From NCBI GenBank assembly GCA_014138725.1, contig JACJID010000001.1:1550001-1614000 (forward strand): a stretch of DNA of 64,000 bases. The letters are read 5' to 3'. The position numbers and the translations under genes are program-made. Positions 59,075-64,000 of the stretch are shown piece after piece (positions within the stretch are counted from its first letter, which is position 1; each line of letters opens with the position of its first letter). A model generated the notes under the pieces. It ran no database searches and had not been told where the DNA came from. It worked only from the letters and a program-made list of their open reading frames with translations. This DNA is from Kutzneria viridogrisea (lineage in GTDB: Bacteria; Actinomycetota; Actinomycetes; Mycobacteriales; Pseudonocardiaceae).

Positions 59075-60004
59075 TCAGACGGTGAGGACGAGCTTGCCCT
59101 GGAGGTGACCGCCGTCGAGCAGCCGGTGCGCGTCGGCGACGCGCTCGAACGGGAACGTCTCCTGCACGTGGACCCGGAGCCTGCCCTGTTCGACGAGTTC
59201 GACGAGACCACGCAGGGCGACCGGATCGGGGTCGACCGCGATGCCGCTGAAGCGCATGCCGGCCGCCTCGAACTTGGCGGCGAGCTCCGAGTCCTCCTCG
59301 GCGACCGCCGTCACCAGGTGACCGCCTGGGCGGAGCACTCCGAGCGACCGCTCGACGGTGTCGCCGCCGATCGTGTCGAGCACGAGGTCGATGTCGCGGA
59401 CCGCCTCGGCGAAGTCGACCGCCGTGTAGTCGATCACCTCGTCGGCGCCGAACCCCTCGACGAACTCCCGCTTGCTCCCGCTGGCGGTCGCGATCACGTG
59501 CGCGCCGAGCGCTTTCGCGATCTGGATCGCGACGTGGCCGACCCCGCCACCACCGCCGTGGACCAGGACGCGGTCGCCCTCGGTCACGCCGCCGAGGTCG
59601 ACGAGGCCCTGCCACGCCGTCAGCCCGACGACCGGCAGCGCCGACGCCTCGACGTGCGAGAGCGACGCCGGCTTGCGCACCAGGTGCAATGCCGGTGCAG
59701 ACACGATTTCGGCATACGCGTTGGCCGCCCGGGGGAACAGCGGCATTCCGAACACTTCGTCGCCGGGCCGCAACCGCCATGTCTGCGGCGCCTCGTCGAC
59801 CACGCCGCTGATGTCCCAGCCGAGGGTGAACGGCGGCTTGCCGAGCAGCGGGAACTCGCCGGCGCGCAGTCGCGCCTCCAGCGGGTTCAGCCCGATCGCC
59901 TTGACACGGACGAGGACCTCGGTCGGCAGGGGCTGGGGCGCGGGCGCGTCCACGATGGTGAGCACCTCGGGACCGCCGAGCTTCTGCTGGGTGATGACTC
60001 GCAT
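59075..60004 (-). CDS. Zinc-independent NADP-dependent quinone oxidoreductase (MDR family)
   Basis: 309 residues, ATG 60004. GroES-like N-terminal domain (VKAIGLNPLEARLRAGEFP, LGWDISGVVDEAP, GDEVFGMPLF) and Rossmann domain with GDRVLVHGGGGGVGHVAIQIAKALGAHV. There are no zinc-ligand Cys, so it belongs to the QOR/zeta-crystallin branch that reduces quinones or enones. It is divergent from an HxlR regulator, as in many electrophile-responsive pairs. The pair is enclosed by two transposase fragments, suggesting acquisition as a unit. Confidence 0.9.
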   Translation of the reverse strand: MRVITQQKLGGPEVLTIVDAPAPQPLPTEVLVRVKAIGLNPLEARLRAGEFPLLGKPPFTLGWDISGVVDEAPQTWRLRPGDEVFGMPLFPRAANAYAEIVSAPALHLVRKPASLSHVEASALPVVGLTAWQGLVDLGGVTEGDRVLVHGGGGGVGHVAIQIAKALGAHVIATASGSKREFVEGFGADEVIDYTAVDFAEAVRDIDLVLDTIGGDTVERSLGVLRPGGHLVTAVAEEDSELAAKFEAAGMRFSGIAVDPDPVALRGLVELVEQGRLRVHVQETFPFERVADAHRLLDGGHLQGKLVLTV

Positions 60005-60040
60005 GACTCTCCTGGCTCTGGATGGGAGAACCCCAGATTA

Positions 60041-60057
60041 GGTTTCCGATAGGAACC
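60041..60057. promoter_or_regulatory. Putative HxlR operator
   Basis: GGTTTCC-GAT-AGGAACC is an imperfect palindrome in the 73-base divergent gap between the oxidoreductase and HxlR genes, where an HxlR dimer would be expected to bind. Followed by AGCAGGTACCC. Seen by eye only. Confidence 0.4.
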
Positions 60058-60077
60058 AGCAGGTACCCTTCGAGGTC

Positions 60078-60458
60078 ATGAGAGGTTTCGGTCCCGGTGA
60101 TTCCTTTCTCGCCGACTGTCCGGCGCGTCTGGCGGTCGAGCTGATCGCCGACAAGTGGACGGTGGTCGTGCTCGCCGGCCTCAGCAAGGGCCCGGTGCGC
60201 CATGGCGAGCTGATCGAGCTGATCGGCGGCATCTCCCGCAAGGTGCTCACCCAGACGCTTCGCCGGCTCAAGGCGCACGGACTCGTCCGCCGCCACGCGT
60301 ATGCCGAGGCGCCGCCCCGCGTCGAGTACGAGCTCACCCCTCTCGGAGCGACGCTGATCGATCCGATCCACATCCTGACCGAGTGGGCGAGGGCGAACGG
60401 CGACGCGGTCCTCGATGCGCTCGACGCCGATTCCGAGCCGGTCGCCCATCACGGCTGA
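60078..60458 (+). CDS. HxlR-family transcriptional regulator
   Basis: 126 residues, ATG 60078. Winged-helix HxlR signature: CPARLAVELIADKWTVVVLAGLSKGP, FxEL-like HGELIELIGGISRKVLTQTLRRLKAHGLV, then EYELTPLGATLIDPI. Cys14 is at the position used by redox- or electrophile-sensing HxlR/YodB-type proteins. It likely represses the divergent quinone oxidoreductase and itself, releasing on exposure to quinones or related electrophiles. Confidence 0.9.
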   Translation: MRGFGPGDSFLADCPARLAVELIADKWTVVVLAGLSKGPVRHGELIELIGGISRKVLTQTLRRLKAHGLVRRHAYAEAPPRVEYELTPLGATLIDPIHILTEWARANGDAVLDALDADSEPVAHHG

Positions 60459-60493
60459 GTCCTCACCGCTCCAAAGGTTGTTCCGTTTGGTCG

Positions 60494-60664
60494 TCAGGCC
60501 CTCGCGGGAACGGCCGATCGCGTGATCAGACGGTTTCGGACGCGTTCGCCAGCTCCTGCACGCACTCGAGCACCCGCGCCCAGACGCCGCCCCGTCGCCT
60601 TCGCGACCGGGAACAACGGACCGATCGCCGCCCACGCTTCGTCCGAGATCACCGCACTCGACAC
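60494..60664 (-). pseudogene. IS5-like transposase fragment (N-terminal part)
   Basis: From GTG 60664 the minus strand reads VSSAVISDEAWAAIGPLFPV then AKATGRR, the N-terminus typical of IS5-type transposases, after which similarity is lost and the frame stops at 60494. Its position upstream (minus sense) of the fragment at 58933-59037 is collinear with a single transposase gene split by about 1.45 kb of inserted genes. Confidence 0.6.
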
Positions 60665-60712
60665 GCATCAAGACTCACCCGCGAGCCCCGCTCACAGGTT
60701 GAGCAACACGCC

Positions 60713-61228
60713 TCAAGGTTCGTCCTCGGCGAACACCTTCCGCAGCCGACTCTCCTGCTCCTGTGAAAGGCTCGTCGACACCAGTTCAGCCCCTGTGGCA
60801 TGGAACTTCCGCACCGCCGTGTCCACGACGGTGTGCGAGGACAGGATGAACAGCGCGGAGGTCCCTGGGGTCACCTTCCTCCGCACCTGGTCGATGAACT
60901 GATCGTCGATGCCCACACCGGACAGGTGCGAGCCTGCCACCGCGCCCATTCCGGCGCCGACCGCCATGCCCACCAGCGGCAGGAAGAAGACCAGTCCGAA
61001 CAGCAGACCCCAGAAGCTGCCGCCGAGCGCCAGGCTCCGGCTGAGCGCACCGGCACCCGCCCTGCCGTGCACCTGCTCGGTACGGGGACTCTCCCGCCCC
61101 CGCGGCCAAGTCACGAGTGCCGCATCGTCGACCTGAACGAGCTGCCCGCGAGCCAGCCGCTCCAGCAGTTCCAGCGCGGCATGCGCACCCTGCGCCGTCT
61201 CGAACCGCCACACCGTCAACGTCGCCAT
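60713..61228 (-). CDS. DUF1269-like membrane-associated protein
   Basis: 171 residues from ATG 61228 (AGGGAG six bases upstream). The N-terminal half (LTVWRFETAQGAHAALELLERLARG, DDAALVTWPRG) and a central glycine-rich hydrophobic hairpin (GGSFWGLLFGLVFFLPLVGMAVGAGMGAVAG) followed by DDQFIDQVRRKVTPGTSALFIL match DUF1269 proteins. Function unknown; members are often induced by stress. It is divergent from the MFS exporter gene with a 195-base gap. Confidence 0.82.
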   Translation of the reverse strand: MATLTVWRFETAQGAHAALELLERLARGQLVQVDDAALVTWPRGRESPRTEQVHGRAGAGALSRSLALGGSFWGLLFGLVFFLPLVGMAVGAGMGAVAGSHLSGVGIDDQFIDQVRRKVTPGTSALFILSSHTVVDTAVRKFHATGAELVSTSLSQEQESRLRKVFAEDEP

Positions 61229-61423
61229 GCCGACTCCCTGCATGTACTGCCTGTTGTTGGAAACCCTGTAGCGGTACGGCGCGAACCGCATCACCCGCTG
61301 CGGGCGATGTGGTTGCCCTGCCGGGGAGTGAACCTGGTAGCTCACGTGCCAGTGGGGACTCGACGCTCCGCGCCGGCCCAGTGGGCGGGGCGAGAACCTG
61401 GCCCCGAGGCGAGAGGAACGCTG

Positions 61424-62812
61424 ATGGCTGGAGCGGGGACGTCCAGCGCACTGCGAGCGGTGCTCGTCCCGCTCGCGCTCGCGCAATTCCTGTGCACCTT
61501 CGCTGGCTCCAACATGAACGTCATGATCAACGACATCAGCGCCGATCTCGGCACGACGGTGCAGGGTGTGCAGGTCACGATCACGATCTTTCTGCTGGTC
61601 ATGGCCGCCCTGATGATTCCCGGCGGCACAGTGACCGACCGATACGGCCGCAAGCGCTGCTTCATGGCAGGTCTGGCCGTGTACGGCGTCGGTGCCGTGC
61701 TGAGCGCGGTCTCGCCAGGCCTGGGCGTGCTCATCCTCGGAAACTCGATTCTCGAAGGCCTCGGCACGGCCATGCTCATCCCGCCCGTCTACATCCTCGC
61801 GACGCTGCTGTTCACCGAGTTGACCACCCGTGCCCGCGCGTTCGGGGCCATCATGGCGATGGGCGGCATCGGCGCCGCGGCGGGACCGCTGATCGGCGGG
61901 CTCATCACCGCGATGCTCAGTTGGCGGGCCGCCTTCGTCTTCCAGGCCCTCGTGGCCCTGTTGATCATCCTGCTCGGCCGCCGGATCAAGGACCCCCTGC
62001 CGCCGGACCCGACTCACCCCTTCGACCTCGGCGGGGCCGTCCTGTCGGCAGTCGGCCTGTTCCTTCTCGTCACGGGAATCCTGGCGGCCGACAACAACAT
62101 CGTGCTGATGCTCGCCCTGCTCGCTCTCGGCGTGCTGGTCCTGCTGTGGTTCTTCCGTTGGATCCACGCCAAGGACAAGGCTGGCGGCGAGCCCTTGGTG
62201 TCACCGAGCGTGTTCGGCAATCGTACGTCCAACCTCGGTCTCGCCACGCAGAACATTCAGTGGCTGCTGCTCATGGGGACCTCGTTCACCGTCGCCGCAT
62301 ACCTCCAGGTTGTGCGCGGGTACACCGCGATCCAGACCGGTGTGATCTTCACGGCGGCCACCCTGGGCCTGCTCGTGTCCTCACTGGCCGCCGAGCGCCT
62401 GGCGAAACGCCGTGCGCAGAGAACCCTCATCGTGGTCGGCTTCGTGTTGACCATCGTGGGCATCGGTGTGCTGCTCGCGATGGTCGGTGCCTCCCCGAAT
62501 CCCTGGGCCTTCGCCCCTGGACTGCTCCTGATCGGACTGGGACTCGGCGTCATGCTGACCCCGTCGGTCAACGTCGTGCAGTCCAGCTTCGGCGAGCAAC
62601 AGCAGGGCGAGATCTCCGGCCTCTCGCGCAGCGTGTCCAACCTCGGCTCCGCACTGGGCACGGCCATCGCCGGCACGATCCTCGTCGCCGACCCCACTTC
62701 CCGGGCGTACATCGCCGCGATGATCACCTTGGCCGCCATCGGGCTCGCCGGGCTCATCGCCGCGACGTTCCTCCCTCGGGGCGTGGCTCCGACGCCCCGT
62801 GACTCGGGATGA
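61424..62812 (+). CDS. MFS multidrug transporter, DHA2 (14-TMS) type
   Basis: 462 residues, ATG 61424. Around 14 hydrophobic helices. Motif A variant GGTVTDRYGRKRCFMAG between TM2 and TM3, motif C-like GIGAAAGPLIGGLI in TM5, and a second-half QSSFGEQQQGEISGLSRSVSNLGSALGTAI typical of DHA2 exporters. Proton-driven export of drugs or small metabolites is likely; the substrate is unknown. The divergent gap upstream is 195 bases and a large nested hairpin follows the stop. Confidence 0.9.
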   Translation: MAGAGTSSALRAVLVPLALAQFLCTFAGSNMNVMINDISADLGTTVQGVQVTITIFLLVMAALMIPGGTVTDRYGRKRCFMAGLAVYGVGAVLSAVSPGLGVLILGNSILEGLGTAMLIPPVYILATLLFTELTTRARAFGAIMAMGGIGAAAGPLIGGLITAMLSWRAAFVFQALVALLIILLGRRIKDPLPPDPTHPFDLGGAVLSAVGLFLLVTGILAADNNIVLMLALLALGVLVLLWFFRWIHAKDKAGGEPLVSPSVFGNRTSNLGLATQNIQWLLLMGTSFTVAAYLQVVRGYTAIQTGVIFTAATLGLLVSSLAAERLAKRRAQRTLIVVGFVLTIVGIGVLLAMVGASPNPWAFAPGLLLIGLGLGVMLTPSVNVVQSSFGEQQQGEISGLSRSVSNLGSALGTAIAGTILVADPTSRAYIAAMITLAAIGLAGLIAATFLPRGVAPTPRDSG

Positions 62813-62815
62813 GCG

Positions 62816-62875
62816 GGCAACCGTGTGGACCCGGACGCGGAGACCTCCTCGTCCGCGGTGAGCCACACGGCTGCC
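62816..62875. terminator. Nested inverted repeat (terminator) between convergent genes
   Basis: Outer arms GGCAACCGTGTGG (62816-62828) and CCACACGGCTGCC (62863-62875) pair 12 of 13; inner arms CGGACGCGGAG and CTCCTCGTCCG pair 10 of 11 around a 2-base loop. The cruciform follows the MFS stop and precedes the end of the reductase gene on the other strand. Confidence 0.65.
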
Positions 62876-62906
62876 GTGTGCGGGACCTCCCGTTCCGCCG
62901 TCCGCC

Positions 62907-64000
62907 TCACACCAGGCCGAGCTGCTCCAGGTCCCGCACGTACTTGGTGATCAGCGAGGCCGACAGGTGCGGGATGTCCTTGTCCGGTCCGATCTTGGCG
63001 GCCCGCACGGCGGCCCGGAACTCGTCCGCGGGAATGACCGAACCCGCGACGGGCACACCGGGTTGCTCGAAGGCGTGCATCAGCGGCAGCAGGCAGTGCT
63101 GGCGCTGCTTCTCCGGCAGGGCCCGCAGGGCGGTGTCGAACCGGGCGAACCACTCCTGGTAGTCCTCGATCCGCTGGATCGGGCGACCGGTCTCGGTCAG
63201 CCAGTCGACGAGGACGTCCAGCGAGATGCCGTCGTCGTGCGGGTTGAGCACGTTGAAGGTCCGGTACCCCGCCGCGGCCCGCGCGCCGAGTTCGGTGATG
63301 GCCTCGGCGGTGAACTCGGCGGGCAGCCCGTCGTAGTGCGCCCGCTGACGGCCCCCGTCGGAACCGGTCCGGTAGAACGACTTCGGCGCGATCCCGGTCA
63401 GCACGAGGCTGAGCAGCAGGCGGGTGAACATGTCGGGCACGTTGAGCTGCCCGGTGTACCGGCTGTGCGCGAGGATCATGTCCGAGCGGAACACGACGGC
63501 GGGCAGGCCGAAGGCTTCGTGCGCCTCCCGCAGGAGGACCTCGCCCGCCCACTTGCTCGTGCCGTAGCCGCTGGCGTAGCTCTGGTCGAGCCGGCGCACG
63601 GGGCTGGTGTCGCGGATGTCCAGGTCCTCGCGCAGCGCCGAGGGCGCGATCTGAGCGGACAGGACGCCCACTGTGGACAGGTACACGAACGGCTTGAGCC
63701 GCTTGGTGATCGCCATCCGGATCAGCCCCGCGGTGCCGACCACGTTCGGCCCGAACAACTGCTTGTACGGCAGCACGTGGTTGACCAGCGCGGCCGGGTG
63801 CACGATCAGGTCCACGCTGTCGGCCAGCCGGTGCCAGGTCTGCTCGTCCAGGCCGAGGTCCGGTTCGCCGATGTCCCCGGCGAGGACCTCCAGGTGCTCG
63901 GCGGCCAGCTCCCGGAAGAGCCGGAGCAGCTCGGCGTCGCCGCTGTCGAAGGCCTGCTCGAGCCGCCGCCTGGCCGCCTCCGCGCTGCTCCCACGCACGA
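62907..64000 (-). CDS. Carboxylic acid reductase-like protein, C-terminal thioester-reductase domain (5' truncated by window)
   Basis: The last 364 or so residues of a minus-strand gene that runs off the right edge. The segment is an extended-SDR reductase: [32 protein letters not shown] (Ser), [23 protein letters not shown] (Tyr and Lys), [18 protein letters not shown]. The end [16 protein letters not shown] is the typical terminus of carboxylic acid reductases (FadD9/CAR), which reduce acyl-carrier thioesters to aldehydes. An NRPS terminal reductase is the alternative; the C-terminal sequence favours CAR. The expected A and T domains lie outside. Confidence 0.85.
   Translation of the reverse strand, partial: VRGSSAEAARRRLEQAFDSGDAELLRLFRELAAEHLEVLAGDIGEPDLGLDEQTWHRLADSVDLIVHPAALVNHVLPYKQLFGPNVVGTAGLIRMAITKRLKPFVYLSTVGVLSAQIAPSALREDLDIRDTSPVRRLDQSYASGYGTSKWAGEVLLREAHEAFGLPAVVFRSDMILAHSRYTGQLNVPDMFTRLLLSLVLTGIAPKSFYRTGSDGGRQRAHYDGLPAEFTAEAITELGARAAAGYRTFNVLNPHDDGISLDVLVDWLTETGRPIQRIEDYQEWFARFDTALRALPEKQRQHCLLPLMHAFEQPGVPVAGSVIPADEFRAAVRAAKIGPDKDIPHLSASLITKYVRDLEQLGLV

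Overview
The window is very GC-rich, with many GTG starts and 4-base stop/start overlaps. It encodes a mycothiol-dependent-type enzyme, a DUF574 methyltransferase, a BTAD/AfsR-type regulator and several Ser/Thr-kinase and anti-sigma regulators. Together these point to a filamentous actinomycete, most likely of the Pseudonocardiales; this is inference from gene families and no 16S or marker gene is present.

Region 1 (1-24,308) is most of a catechol-peptide siderophore cluster, all on the plus strand and largely translationally coupled. It holds two very large NRPS genes (the first cut by the left edge), a siderophore-binding lipoprotein, a dedicated DAHP synthase, and a full 2,3-dihydroxybenzoate (DHB) set: dehydrogenase, isochorismate synthase, DHB-AMP ligase, isochorismatase and a free-standing aryl carrier protein. 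Reading by eye, the assembly lines are A-T-C-A(Ser)-T-E-C-A(Ser)-T and C-A-T-E-C-A-T-E. No thioesterase, MbtH, PPTase, ornithine hydroxylase or permease is visible, so part of the cluster must lie to the left. An IdeR/DmdR-like iron box spans the stop codon of the second NRPS.

Region 2 (24.3-35.5 kb) is mixed: a toroid-fold protein, an MDMPI-family enzyme flanked by 20-bp direct repeats, a divergent DUF2000/AraC pair, a MEDS-HATPase regulator, a membrane protein, an L,D-transpeptidase lipoprotein divergent from an ECF sigma factor with matching promoters, an aldo/keto reductase, an RraA-like protein and a TauD dioxygenase.

Region 3 (35.5-53 kb) carries a large BTAD-ATPase regulator, a dehalogenase-like hydrolase, a three-gene IMPase-like/reductase/FAD-monooxygenase operon, a secreted beta-rich protein, an AraC/MFS pair, a PIN protein, a TetR regulator, a hydrolase-methyltransferase pair, a P450, a Ser/Thr kinase and a reductase-CPBP pair.

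Region 4 (53.1-56.6 kb) is the most unusual part. A SpoIIE-type phosphatase, a cobalamin-binding protein with the Wx9EH signature of B12 photoreceptors, and a STAS anti-anti-sigma protein are coupled by ATGA overlaps and face an HATPase anti-sigma gene tail to tail. This looks like a light- or cobalamin-responsive partner-switching module.

Region 5 (56.7-64 kb) has an XRE/MmyB regulator divergent from a tautomerase, a DinB protein, and a quinone-oxidoreductase/HxlR pair bracketed by two pieces of an IS5-like transposase. It ends with a DUF1269-like protein, an MFS drug exporter and the 3' part of a carboxylic-acid-reductase-like gene cut by the right edge. No tRNA, rRNA, CRISPR array or phage structural gene was seen.
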